This document shows, one piece after another, positions 1-9,677 of a DNA stretch of 64,000 nt; within the stretch, counting starts at the first letter, position 1, and each line of letters starts with the position of its first letter. The position numbers and the translations under genes are program-made. Source of the DNA: JBQTKD01 sp963703165. GTDB taxonomy: Bacteria > Actinomycetota > Actinomycetes > Sporichthyales > Sporichthyaceae. The notes beneath the pieces were generated by a model that saw only the letters and a program-made list of their open reading frames with translations, made no database searches and was not told where the DNA came from. The stretch spans positions 2,852,001 to 2,916,000 of the forward strand of contig OY969798.1 of NCBI GenBank assembly GCA_963703165.1, written 5' to 3'.

Positions 1-3
1 CGG

Positions 4-1275
4 GTGCGGCTGATGCGCGCCGACCTCGCCCGCCGGATCTCGGCGCGGCTGCCCACGCTCGGCCCGGTGCTCGCTGCGGCCGTGGTGCTGACGCTGGACC
101 CGCTGTTCGCGGTGTTCGCGCTGCCGGAGGTGATGGCGGGGCTCGGGGTGATCCCCGAGGACCTGCACCGGGGAACCGCGGCTCCCGCGGTGTTCGTCCT
201 CGCCGCCGCGGTGGCCGCCTGGATCTGCCGGCGCCGAGCGCTCCCGGCACGGACAGTCCTGGTCGCCGCGCTCGGTGGGTACGCGGCGGCGTCCTTGGTC
301 ACCGCCGGTGCGGACACCCTCGCGCCGTTCGTGGTGGGCCGGGTGATTGCCGGGGCCGCGGCCGGAGCGGCGCTGGTGGCCACGCCGTTGCTGCTCAACG
401 ACGGCCGGGGGTCCCCGGTCCGGTTGGCCCCGACGCTCTGGGGCGCTTTCGCCCTGTCCCCCTTGATCGCTTCCATCGTGCTCTCGCTGTGGTCCTGGCG
501 GACCGCGTACGTGCTGACGGCGGTCGCGTCGGCGGTGTGCGCGATCGCGGTGCTGCGCCACCCGGCCCCGGGTGCGGCCCGCCGCACGCAGGTCGCGGCG
601 AGGTCGCTGAGCCTGGCCCGCGTGGCGACCGGGACAGCGGCCACCTTGGCCGGCGCGGCGCTGGCCACGGTGCTGATCTACGTCCCGCTGTTCGCGCGGG
701 TCACCCGCGATCCCGGATCGGTCGGGGGCGCCGCCCACGTCACCTGGCGGGCGGTCCTCGGGTTCGTCATCGCCGCGTTGGCAGGCGAACGCCTGGCGCG
801 GTCGCTACCCGCTCGTGCGGTCGCGGTCCTCGGGTTCGTCACCGCGGTCGTGGCGCTGTGCGTCCTGTCGTTCTGGGATGCCGGTGCCCTGCGCGGGGTC
901 GGGTGCTGGTTCGCGCTGCTCGCCGTCGGCGGGGGCCTGGGTGCCGCGGTGTACCCGTTGGCCTCACTCGGGACCCGCCGTGACGAGGAGGACGGCGGCG
1001 TCCTGCTCCCGTGGTTGGCCGGAGCCGCGGTCGGACTGTGGGTGGTGACCCTGGCCGGTCAGGCCCGCTTCAACGAGCTGCTCGGCCGGATCCTGCCGCC
1101 CGACGACCTGTGCCCGCCCAGTCCGGGCCAGTGCGCGCCCTACGAACGGCAGGTGCGCGACGCGGTCCTCGAGCAGTTCCAGACCGTCTTCCTGTCCGCC
1201 GCGTTGTGCGCCGCGCTCGCCGCGGTTCTGGTGGCGTTCTGCTTCGCCCCACCGCGCCGCTCCCGAGTCGCATGA
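4..1275 (+). CDS. MFS-type membrane transporter, possibly 5'-incomplete
   Basis: A strongly hydrophobic protein of about 420 residues with roughly twelve membrane segments, a GRVIAGAAAGAAL stretch after the fourth segment like the MFS motif, and a central charged linker (about residues 190-205). It is probably a major facilitator exporter; the substrate cannot be told. The GTG at 4 lies at the window edge, so the true start may be upstream; an ATG at 13 is an alternative. The stop overlaps the ATG of the next gene (ATGA at 1272-1275), which suggests translational coupling with the oxidoreductase and a joint role, perhaps transport of its substrate or product. Family is clear from composition, substrate is not. 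Confidence 0.75.
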   Translation: MRLMRADLARRISARLPTLGPVLAAAVVLTLDPLFAVFALPEVMAGLGVIPEDLHRGTAAPAVFVLAAAVAAWICRRRALPARTVLVAALGGYAAASLVTAGADTLAPFVVGRVIAGAAAGAALVATPLLLNDGRGSPVRLAPTLWGAFALSPLIASIVLSLWSWRTAYVLTAVASAVCAIAVLRHPAPGAARRTQVAARSLSLARVATGTAATLAGAALATVLIYVPLFARVTRDPGSVGGAAHVTWRAVLGFVIAALAGERLARSLPARAVAVLGFVTAVVALCVLSFWDAGALRGVGCWFALLAVGGGLGAAVYPLASLGTRRDEEDGGVLLPWLAGAAVGLWVVTLAGQARFNELLGRILPPDDLCPPSPGQCAPYERQVRDAVLEQFQTVFLSAALCAALAAVLVAFCFAPPRRSRVA

Positions 1276-4088
1276 GCGAGCGCATGACCGACGAACCACT
1301 GCTGGACGCCCTGCGCGCGGCGGTGCCCGACGGAGTGGACGCCGATCTGCGCCGTCGCGCCGAGTACTCCTCGGACGCCTCGAACTACCGCCATGTCCCG
1401 CGGGCGGTCGTGTTCCCGGCCTCCGCGGAGCAGGTGGCCGCCGCCGTCGCCGTCGCCGCGGCGTACGCGGTCCCGGTCACGATGCGCGGGGGCGGGACCA
1501 GCGTCGGCGGGTCCTCCATCGGGCCGGGGATCGTGCTGGACTGCTCGCGCCGGTTCAACCGGATCCTCGAGATCGATCCGCACACGCGCCTGGCCCGGGT
1601 CGAACCCGGGCTGGTGCTCGACCGCCTGCGCGAGGCCGCGGGCAGGCACGGGCTGACCTTCGGCCCGGACCCCTCGACGCATTCCCGGGCGACGCTCGGC
1701 GGCATGATCGCCAACAACGCGTGCGGGTCGCACTCGCTGGCGTGGGGTCGAACGGTGGATGCCGTCGAGTCCCTGGACGTGCTGCTGTCCGACGGCACCC
1801 GGCTGACCCTCGACGCCCGGCCGGTCAACGACGATCGGGTCCGCGAGGCGCTGGCCAATCTGATGCAGCGTCATGGTGAGGCCATCCGGACCGGCCTCGG
1901 TCGCTTCGATCGTCAGGTCTCCGGGTACGGCCTGCAGCACCTCCTGCCCGAACAGGGCAGCCACGCCGGCCGTGCCCTCGTCGGTGCCGAGGGCACCTGC
2001 GCGATCGTCCTGGCTGCGACGGTGCGCCTGGTCGAACCGCCCGCGGCACGGGCGTTGTTGGTGCTCGGCGCCGCGGACCTGGCCGACGCCGCCGACGCCG
2101 TCCCGGCGATCCGTGCCCTGAACCCGCTGACCTGCGAGGGCATCGACACCGAACTGCTGCCGCCCTGGGCCGATCGCAGTGGCCTCCCGGACGGGCAGGG
2201 GTGGTTGTTGGTCGAGTTCGGCGGGACGAACCCAGCCGAGGCGGCGGCGACCGCCACGGCCGCCGCGACCACGTTGCGCGGGGAGTTCCCGGACTCGATG
2301 GTCGTCTCCGACCCGGCGCTGCGTGCCGCGATCTGGCGGATCCGGGAGGACGGCGCCGGCCTGGCGACCCGTCGCCCCGGCCCCGACGGCACGAGCACCG
2401 CCGCCTGGCCGGGGTGGGAGGACGCCGCCGTCCCCGTCGAACGCCTCGGCTCCTACGTCCGCGGGTTCAGAGAACTGATGGTCCGTCACGATCGTCGTGG
2501 TGTGCTCTACGGCCACTTCGGCGACGGCTGCCTGCACGTGCGGATCGACTTCGACCTCGCGTCGAAGCCCGGCATCGCGGCATACCGGCGCTTCCTGGAG
2601 GAGGCCGCGGACCTCGTCGCCGCGCACGGCGGGTCCTGCTCGGGGGAACACGGCGACGGGCAGGCCCGCTCCGAGCTGCTCGCCCGCACACACTCCCGCG
2701 AACTGCTCGAGGCGTTCGCGGAGTTCCGCCGCGCCTTCGACCCCGCCGCACTGCTTAATCCCGGACTGCTCGTCGCGCCGCGCGCCCTCGACGCGGATCT
2801 GCGTCTGGACCGGCCCCGGCCGGCACTTCCGCTGGAGGTGCTCTTCGCGTACCCGCAGGACGGCGGCGACCTCGACGCCGCGGTGCACCGGTGCGTCGGC
2901 GTGGGCAAGTGCCGGGCGGCCTCAGGCGGGGTGATGTGCCCCAGCTTCCGGGCGACCGGCGACGAGAAGGACTCCACGCGCGGCCGGGCCCGGGTGCTGC
3001 AGGAGATGATCCGTGGGGATCTGATCACCGACGGCTGGCGCTCGACGGAGGTGCGCGAGGCGCTGGACCTGTGCCTGTCCTGCAAGGGCTGCAAGCGTGA
3101 CTGCCCCGTCGATGTGGACATGGCCACGTACAAGGCCGAATTCCTGCATCACCACTACAAGGGCCGCGCGCGCCCGGCCGCGCACTGGTCGTTGGGGTGG
3201 CTGCCGACCTGGGCCCGCCTGGCGGCCCGACGGCCCGGGGCGGTGAACCGGGTCGCGAATTCGCGGGTGCTGGGGCGGGTGCTGCGCCGTGCCGGCGGGG
3301 TCACCCGGGAGCGGGCGCTGCCCGCCTTCACCGCCGGCCCGGACCTGCCGCGGCAGGCAGGTCCCGTCGACGGGCCCCGCGTCGCTCTCTGGGTGGACAC
3401 CTTCACCGCAGCCTTCGCCCCGCAGGTCGCCCGCGCGGGCCTCGACGTGCTGGTCGCCGCGGGCCTGCGGGTCGAGGTGGTCCCGGGCCGGCCGTGCTGC
3501 GGGATGACGTGGATCCACTCGGGGCAACTCAACAAGGCCCGACGGGTGCTGCGGCGCACCGTGGATCGGCTGGCACCGCTGGCGACCGCCGGTGTGCCGG
3601 TCGTCGGTCTGGAACCGAGTTGCACTGCGGCGTTGCGCGGGGATCTGCCCGGCCTGCTCGCCGAGGACCCGCGCGCCCGAGCCGTCGCGGACAACCTGCT
3701 CTCCGTCGCGCAGGCACTGACGACGCTCGCGCCGGACTGGCGCCCGTCAGCGGTGCCGGCCGGACCGGTGGTGGCGCAGGTGCACTGTCACCAACATGCC
3801 GAAGGGGGCTACGCCGAGGACGCTGCGCTACTGACCCGCTACGGGGTGGACCTGCGGGTGCTGGACGCCGGGTGTTGCGGTCTGGCGGGCGCGTTCGGAT
3901 TCGAGCGGGAGCACTACGAACTGTCCGTCGACATCGCGCGGCGCGGCCTGCTACCGGCGCTGGAGGCCGTACCGGAGGGCGTGGTGCTCGCGGACGGATT
4001 CAGCTGTCGGATGCAGGTGACTCATCTGACTGATCGTCAGGTGAGCTCTTTCTCCGAGTTGCTGCTCAACCGGCCAACTTCGCCGTGA
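1272..4088 (+). CDS. FAD-binding and 4Fe-4S oxidoreductase (GlcD/Dld plus CCG domains)
   Basis: This 938-residue protein fuses an N-terminal PCMH FAD-binding domain (about 40-270, with GGGTSVGGSSIG), an FAD-linked oxidase C-terminal domain (about 290-560), a ferredoxin-like region and two heterodisulfide-reductase CCG domains. The Fe-S region has CVGVGKC...CPS near residue 545 and the clean CLSCKGCKRDCP motif near 610; the CCG domains contain CCGMTW and CCGLAGAFG. The architecture matches large 2-hydroxyacid dehydrogenases (D-lactate or glycolate type) feeding electrons through Fe-S clusters. The start at 1272 overlaps the transporter stop. The final 23 bases overlap the convergent SRPBCC gene. 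Substrate is not determinable. Confidence 0.88.
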   Translation: MSERMTDEPLLDALRAAVPDGVDADLRRRAEYSSDASNYRHVPRAVVFPASAEQVAAAVAVAAAYAVPVTMRGGGTSVGGSSIGPGIVLDCSRRFNRILEIDPHTRLARVEPGLVLDRLREAAGRHGLTFGPDPSTHSRATLGGMIANNACGSHSLAWGRTVDAVESLDVLLSDGTRLTLDARPVNDDRVREALANLMQRHGEAIRTGLGRFDRQVSGYGLQHLLPEQGSHAGRALVGAEGTCAIVLAATVRLVEPPAARALLVLGAADLADAADAVPAIRALNPLTCEGIDTELLPPWADRSGLPDGQGWLLVEFGGTNPAEAAATATAAATTLRGEFPDSMVVSDPALRAAIWRIREDGAGLATRRPGPDGTSTAAWPGWEDAAVPVERLGSYVRGFRELMVRHDRRGVLYGHFGDGCLHVRIDFDLASKPGIAAYRRFLEEAADLVAAHGGSCSGEHGDGQARSELLARTHSRELLEAFAEFRRAFDPAALLNPGLLVAPRALDADLRLDRPRPALPLEVLFAYPQDGGDLDAAVHRCVGVGKCRAASGGVMCPSFRATGDEKDSTRGRARVLQEMIRGDLITDGWRSTEVREALDLCLSCKGCKRDCPVDVDMATYKAEFLHHHYKGRARPAAHWSLGWLPTWARLAARRPGAVNRVANSRVLGRVLRRAGGVTRERALPAFTAGPDLPRQAGPVDGPRVALWVDTFTAAFAPQVARAGLDVLVAAGLRVEVVPGRPCCGMTWIHSGQLNKARRVLRRTVDRLAPLATAGVPVVGLEPSCTAALRGDLPGLLAEDPRARAVADNLLSVAQALTTLAPDWRPSAVPAGPVVAQVHCHQHAEGGYAEDAALLTRYGVDLRVLDAGCCGLAGAFGFEREHYELSVDIARRGLLPALEAVPEGVVLADGFSCRMQVTHLTDRQVSSFSELLLNRPTSP

Positions 4089-4495
4089 GTCCGTCGGCGG
4101 CCTTGCGTCCGGAACGGGTCAATGCCAGATCCACGAGCGGATCGGCGACCTTGCGGACCCCCTTGAGTTCGATCTCCGCGCGGTAGTCGACGGACACAGT
4201 GCCGCCGTCGCGAATCGTGATGGTGTCCACGGAGACCATCGAGTCCGACTCGGCGCGCATGACGATCTTGTCGCCCGGCACGATCTCGACCGTCTCGTAA
4301 TGCAGGGTCACTTCCTGGCCCGCCATGGCGAAGGTGACGTCGTAGGTCGAGCCCACCGTCCCGGGTGCACCGGAGGTCAAGGTCGCCTCGCTGATGGTGG
4401 GGTCCCAATCGGCCACGTTGCGGAAATCGGCCATGTAGGCGAACGTCTGGTCCTCGCTGCGCCCGGACGGGACCGAGGTTTCAAAACGGGCCACT
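4066..4495 (-). CDS. SRPBCC-fold (polyketide cyclase/START-like) protein
   Basis: About 142 residues with the pattern of the SRPBCC superfamily: an N-terminal MARFETSVPS-like strand (GTG start), a helix with NVADWDP, then alternating strands ending in a C-terminal helix. Such proteins have a helix-grip fold with a hydrophobic pocket; function here is unknown. The start is the GTG at 4495 because AAGGAGG lies 9 nt upstream; a longer reading frame to 4608 has no comparable signal. It is convergent with, and overlaps by 23 nt, the oxidoreductase gene, so the two mRNAs are partly antisense. Confidence 0.75.
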
Positions 4496-4735
4496 GTGAC
4501 GTGCCTCCTTGCGATGTCGTGCACTTTCCCACCCTCTACCCCAGACAGTTGCCACGACGCACGGAATGCGGCGTCCGACGCGTGGATGTGAGATCCCCGG
4601 CAGCACACAACCCGCTTGTCTGGGTAGTCCCCGGGAGACCTAGTCTGGGCTGACCTGGCGTCACCCGGGCGTGGCCTTGACGTGAACGGTCCAACAAGGG
4701 CCGAAGGGCCAGACCGCTTTGGAGGGCGATATCGG

Positions 4736-7700
4736 GTGAACAGCGACGGCTCCGCCGACCCCGGTCATACCGGTGCGGTCAGCGGCGCACGGCTGGAATC
4801 TCTGTACGAACTGAGCCTTGCGCTGGCAACCACGGACTCTGCTGAGCAGATCGCCGCTCGGGTCCTCGATGCCATCCTGGCCGAACTTGATTGCGCCGAC
4901 GCATGGGTCGTCGAAATCGATCCGCACGCTGATCAGTTCGTCGCGCTGGACGGCGTCGGAACCGGCGTGCGCGTGCTCGCGATGCTCAGCTCCCGCACCG
5001 CTCCGCCGAGCTGGGCACTCCTGCGAGCCGCCGAGGCTGTGGGCGTGTCGTGGTTGAGCGACCGCCGGCAAATCGAGTCCCGACTGCCCGCCTTCGCCGA
5101 GGCCTTCCCCGAGGTCGGCGCGCTGATGCTCGTCCCCCTGCGGCCGGCCGCGGAGAGCACCGCAGTGGGCGCCGTCGGCCTGACCTTCGAGCAGAGCCGC
5201 CGCCCACAGGACGGCGAACAGGACTTTCTCGACGCGGTCGGTGAACTGGCAGGGCAAGCAGTCCAGCGGGCTCGCCTGCGCCGCAGCGAGGCTGAGGCCC
5301 GGCACGCCGCGGCGGCTGCGGCGGGCCGGGCCGAACGGGTCGGGGCGCTGGCCGCCGCGTTGGTGGCGGCGCAGACGCCGGAACAGGTGGCCGAGGTGCT
5401 GGCCACGCACGTCCAACGCGCGGTGGACAGCCAGACCTTCTCGTTGCGGTCGATCGACCGCGCGTCGCAGGTGGCCAGTGCCCTTGGTCTGGGCGGCATC
5501 CCGATGGACTACCAGGAGCGGTTCACGGACCTGCGCCTGGATTCCCCCTCTGCGCTGGCCGAGGTCGTGGCGACGGACAAGCCGGTGTTTGTGACTTCCG
5601 CCGAGGACAACCGGCGGCGCTACGGCACCGACGACGCGGTGCGGTACGAGGTGGCGCGGATCGAGGGGCTGGCTCGCCTGCCACTGCTGGTCGAGGGCGA
5701 ACTCATCGCGGTCCTGTCCGTGGGCTACTGGGAGCCACGCGAGTTCGACGACAACGAGCGCTTGTTCCTGACCACGGTGTCCGACCTCGCTTCGCAGGCC
5801 CTCGGGCGGGCAATCCGCGGCGCCCGGTTGCGCGACGAAGCTCGCCGGCACCGTCTGCTGTCCGGCGCGCAGGCCGCGATCGTCCAACGCCTCGACCCGA
5901 TCGATCAGCTTCGCGCCCTGTCCCGGGTCGTGGTCCCCGAACTGGCGGACTTCTCCTCCGTGCATGTGCTGACGACGCCCCTGCCGCCCGGGGTGCTGCC
6001 GACCGTCCCGGTGCGGACCGAACGCGTGACCTCGCACGTCATCGACGGCGTGGCCACGGCACCGTTGGAGTACGAGATCACCTGGGCAGAGGGTGATCCG
6101 ATCACCCAGACCATCCGCGCGGGCCGGGTCGTCGTCCCGAGCTTGCCGCCCTCCGGGGTACCGGAGTGGGCGGACCGGGCCGGTACGGGGCAGCTCTACC
6201 GCGACGGGTTGAAGCACCTGGTGCTCGCTCCGGTGCTGGTCGACGGGCTGGTCGTCGCCGTTGCCACCTTCGGCATGTTCCACGACCGGCCGGCCTGGGA
6301 CACCGAGGACCTCGCGACCATCGAGCAGATCGCCGACTACGCCGCGGTCGCCCTGACGCACGGCCTCGCCCACCAGCAGTCCCGGGAGGAGGCGCTCCTG
6401 CTGGCCTGGCGTGCGGCGCTGGTCGACGGACTGCAGGATGCGCTGTTCGTCGTGAAGCCGGGCGGCGACATCATCGAGATCAACAATCCGTTCGAGGCCA
6501 TGCTCGGCTACGGCACCGCCGGGCTGCCGTACACGATCCCCCATCCGTGGTGGCCCGACGAGGACGGGGATCCGGAGGCCTTCGATGTCGTCCGACGAGC
6601 CGGCGTGGCGGCCGCCAAGCGTGGCCGCGGCCGCGAGGTGTTGCCCCTGCGACACCGCGACGGACACCGGGTGTGGGTCGACTGCAGCGTCGAGACCGTG
6701 CCGGACCGCGAGGGCAGTGGAACCGTCCTGCTCGGTGTTCTTCGCGACGTCACCGCAGCACACCGCGCTGCGCAGCGCGATGCGCTCCTCGCCGAGGTGG
6801 GCAGCGTGCTCGCCCAGCACATCGATCTGGCCCAGCGACTGCACACCACGCTGGCCGCCGCCACGACGGTGCTCGGCGAGGAAGCAGTGCTCTGTCTCGC
6901 CGACGCGGAGGGACGCCTGTCGCGCGTCGCCACGACGCGCCGCGACAGCGCCGAGGAAAGCCCCGGCAACGAGGGGCCCGGGCCGCGCGAGGCGACCCCG
7001 AGGCAGCTCGCGCAATGGGCGAGCGGTGAACCGCAGGAGCTCGAGTCCGCGCAGGAGCTGGCCGAGCTCGTCGAGTCCGTGGGCCTCGACTTCAACGACC
7101 CCTCCACCCTCAGCTCGGCCCTGGTGGTGCCCATGGTCGTCGAGGACCGACTCTTCGGTCTGTTGACCTTTCTCGACTCGACGCCCCGGCGGCGCGACGA
7201 GGCCGACGCTGCCCTGGCGCAGGAGTTGGGACGTCGCATCGTGAGCGTCGTCCAGGCCGACCGCATGGTGCGCCGCGAGCATCAGCTCAACGAGACCAGC
7301 ACCGCACTGGCGGCCGCCGCGACGTCCGTCGAGGCCGCGGCCGCGCTTGCCGGCGCGATGACGAAGGCACTGGGCGTGGCCGGTGTCGCGGTGTACGGCA
7401 TCGATCTGGAGAGATCCGATCGTCTGAATCTCCTCTACACCCTCGATCTGCCGGTCGAGGTGACCCAGTCGTTGCGGGAGGTCGACTTCGACGACCCGCA
7501 GATGAACGTGGCCCAGGCGGTGCGCACCAAGCAAGGTGTGTGGATCAGCACGCAACGGGCCTGGCACGAGAAGGCCCCCGATGTCGTGCAGAAGATCGGT
7601 ACCGCCAAGGAAGCGCAGGCACTCGTCGCGTTGCCCCTCCTGGTGGCCGGACGCGTCGTCGGGGCGGTGGCCGCCGTCTTCCGTACCGAACGGGCGTTCC

Positions 7701-9616
7701 CGCCCAGCGAGCGCAGCTTCGCGATGACGCTGGCCACCCAGGCCGCGCAGGCCTTCGACCGTGCGGCTCTGTCCGATGCCCGTTGGCAGGCGGTGCAGAC
7801 CGAACTCGCCTCCCGCCGTGCCGCGGCCAACGCTGCGGAGCGCGCCGAACGGCTCGGCGGTCTGGCGGCCGCACTGGTCGCGACCCAGACGGTCGCGGAG
7901 GTCATCGACGTCCTCGCGACGCACGTCCAGGGCGCGACGTCCTGCGACGCGTTCTCGCTCCGGGAGGTGAACACCGACGGAACCGTGGCCCGGCTGGCCC
8001 GGATCAGTGGCGTCTCGCCCCAGTACGTCGAGCAGTACTCCGACGTCGACCTGGCCCCGCGCAGCGCGCTGTCCGAGGTGGCCAGGACCCGCACCCCGGT
8101 GTTCGTCGCCTCGAATGAGGAGCACTACGACAGGTTCGGTGACCCACTGGCGCACCACAGCGAGTCCAACGTCCAGGCGTTGTCCCGGTTGCCGCTGATG
8201 GTCGAGGACGAGCTCATCGCGATCCTGTCCGTCGGGTACTTCGAACCACGCGAGTTCACCGACGACGAGCGCCTGTTCCTGACCACCGTCGCCGACCTCG
8301 CCGCCCAGGCGATGGGTCGCGCGGTGCGCAGTGCGCGAATGCGCGCGGAGGCCCGTCGCCACCGCATGCTCTCCGCGGCGCAGTCGGCGATCAACCAGCG
8401 GCTGGACCCGATCACTCAGCTCAGCGCGTTGGCCAAGGCGATCGTCCCCGAGCTCGCCGACTTCTCCAGCGTCCAGGTGCTCGCCCAGCCGGTGCGCCCG
8501 GGGATCACCCCGCGCCTGCCGGTGATCACCGAACGGGTCGCGTCGGAAGTCAGCGGCGGTATCGAGCCGCTGCCGCACTGGAAGAACATCGAGTGGTACG
8601 GCGGCGACCCGCTGATCGAGGCCATCCGTCGGGGCGGGCTGCTGGTGTACCCGGTGTCCACGACGACGCCACCGGAGTGGTCACGGCGCAGCGGCCACGA
8701 CATCGCCTTCCGGCACGGGGTGCACCATCTGGTGCTCGCGCCGGTACTCGTCGAGGGCATGATCGTCGCGGTCGCCTGGTTCGGGGTGTGCAACGACCGC
8801 CCCAGCTGGGACGCCGAGGATCTTTCGATCATCGCCGACATCGCGGGCTTCGCCGCACTCGCCCTGGAACACGGACTGTCCTTCCAACACACCCGCGAGA
8901 CGGCGCTGGTCCTGCAGCAGAGTCTGCTGTCCGACCCGCCGTCGGTTCCCGAGCTGGAGTTGGCCGCGCGGTACCGTCCCGCCGGCCGGGATCAGGTCGG
9001 CGGCGACTGGTACGACGCCTTCCAGCTCGAGTCCGGGCAGGTGGCGCTGGCGGTCGGGGACGTCGTCGGCCACGACATCACTGCTGCCGCGGCGATGGGA
9101 CAGCTGCGCGCGACTCTGCGCACATTGGCGATGAATGAGAGCCTGGACCCGGCTGCCGTTCTCGAGCGCCTGGCCATGGCCAACCGGCTGCTGGACATCA
9201 CCCCGTTCGCGACCGCGGTCTTCGGGCGGCTCGTGCGGTTGGGTACGGGATGGAGTCTGTCCTGGGCCAGCGCCGGGCACCTCCCGCCGCTGCTGATCGA
9301 GCCGGACGGAACGGCGCGTCGGCTGGAGGTCGTGGCGCCCGGATGCGCGCTCGCCCGTGGGATCACGCCGCGCTACGGCGTGGACCGGCTCCGCGTCGAC
9401 CGGCCGGGAACCACCCTGATCTTCTACACCGACGGGTTGGTGGAGCGTCGCGGCGTCAACATCGACGACGGCATCGACGCCCTCAGCGTGCGAGCGAGCG
9501 AGCTGGTCGGCAGCCCCATCCAGGACCTCTGTGACGGGTTGCTGGCCGGCGCCCCGGACAGCGACGACATCGCGTTGCTGATCGTGCGTACCGGCGGTAC
9601 CGCGTGCGCGAGTTGA
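4736..9616 (+). CDS. Multi-GAF/PAS PP2C (SpoIIE-type) serine phosphatase
   Basis: An exceptionally long sensor phosphatase (1626 residues). Reading along the protein: GAF (about 18-178), GAF-GAF pair (197-540), PAS (555-680), two more GAF domains (685-1010), a second GAF-GAF pair (1036-1380) that closely resembles the first, and a C-terminal PP2C/SpoIIE domain (1392-1622). The phosphatase metal-binding motifs are visible: GGDWYD, GDVVGHD, YTDGLVE and SDDIALL. Such proteins dephosphorylate STAS anti-sigma-antagonists in partner-switching pathways. GTG 4736 is chosen because GGAGGG lies 9 nt upstream; GTG 4682 is in frame but lacks such a site. No transmembrane segment is evident, so it is cytoplasmic. 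Confidence 0.9.
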   Translation: MNSDGSADPGHTGAVSGARLESLYELSLALATTDSAEQIAARVLDAILAELDCADAWVVEIDPHADQFVALDGVGTGVRVLAMLSSRTAPPSWALLRAAEAVGVSWLSDRRQIESRLPAFAEAFPEVGALMLVPLRPAAESTAVGAVGLTFEQSRRPQDGEQDFLDAVGELAGQAVQRARLRRSEAEARHAAAAAAGRAERVGALAAALVAAQTPEQVAEVLATHVQRAVDSQTFSLRSIDRASQVASALGLGGIPMDYQERFTDLRLDSPSALAEVVATDKPVFVTSAEDNRRRYGTDDAVRYEVARIEGLARLPLLVEGELIAVLSVGYWEPREFDDNERLFLTTVSDLASQALGRAIRGARLRDEARRHRLLSGAQAAIVQRLDPIDQLRALSRVVVPELADFSSVHVLTTPLPPGVLPTVPVRTERVTSHVIDGVATAPLEYEITWAEGDPITQTIRAGRVVVPSLPPSGVPEWADRAGTGQLYRDGLKHLVLAPVLVDGLVVAVATFGMFHDRPAWDTEDLATIEQIADYAAVALTHGLAHQQSREEALLLAWRAALVDGLQDALFVVKPGGDIIEINNPFEAMLGYGTAGLPYTIPHPWWPDEDGDPEAFDVVRRAGVAAAKRGRGREVLPLRHRDGHRVWVDCSVETVPDREGSGTVLLGVLRDVTAAHRAAQRDALLAEVGSVLAQHIDLAQRLHTTLAAATTVLGEEAVLCLADAEGRLSRVATTRRDSAEESPGNEGPGPREATPRQLAQWASGEPQELESAQELAELVESVGLDFNDPSTLSSALVVPMVVEDRLFGLLTFLDSTPRRRDEADAALAQELGRRIVSVVQADRMVRREHQLNETSTALAAAATSVEAAAALAGAMTKALGVAGVAVYGIDLERSDRLNLLYTLDLPVEVTQSLREVDFDDPQMNVAQAVRTKQGVWISTQRAWHEKAPDVVQKIGTAKEAQALVALPLLVAGRVVGAVAAVFRTERAFPPSERSFAMTLATQAAQAFDRAALSDARWQAVQTELASRRAAANAAERAERLGGLAAALVATQTVAEVIDVLATHVQGATSCDAFSLREVNTDGTVARLARISGVSPQYVEQYSDVDLAPRSALSEVARTRTPVFVASNEEHYDRFGDPLAHHSESNVQALSRLPLMVEDELIAILSVGYFEPREFTDDERLFLTTVADLAAQAMGRAVRSARMRAEARRHRMLSAAQSAINQRLDPITQLSALAKAIVPELADFSSVQVLAQPVRPGITPRLPVITERVASEVSGGIEPLPHWKNIEWYGGDPLIEAIRRGGLLVYPVSTTTPPEWSRRSGHDIAFRHGVHHLVLAPVLVEGMIVAVAWFGVCNDRPSWDAEDLSIIADIAGFAALALEHGLSFQHTRETALVLQQSLLSDPPSVPELELAARYRPAGRDQVGGDWYDAFQLESGQVALAVGDVVGHDITAAAAMGQLRATLRTLAMNESLDPAAVLERLAMANRLLDITPFATAVFGRLVRLGTGWSLSWASAGHLPPLLIEPDGTARRLEVVAPGCALARGITPRYGVDRLRVDRPGTTLIFYTDGLVERRGVNIDDGIDALSVRASELVGSPIQDLCDGLLAGAPDSDDIALLIVRTGGTACAS

Positions 9617-9677
9617 CGAACCGTCAGGCGGTGGGGCGGGTGCCAACGCTCCCGGCGGAACCTGATGGACTGCGCCC

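Noticed and set aside
4661..8578. A 1305-codon open frame on the minus strand across the sensor phosphatase gene
   Set aside because: It is a high-GC shadow with Arg/Gly/His-rich low-complexity sequence and no domain; the plus-strand gene has clear GAF and PP2C motifs.
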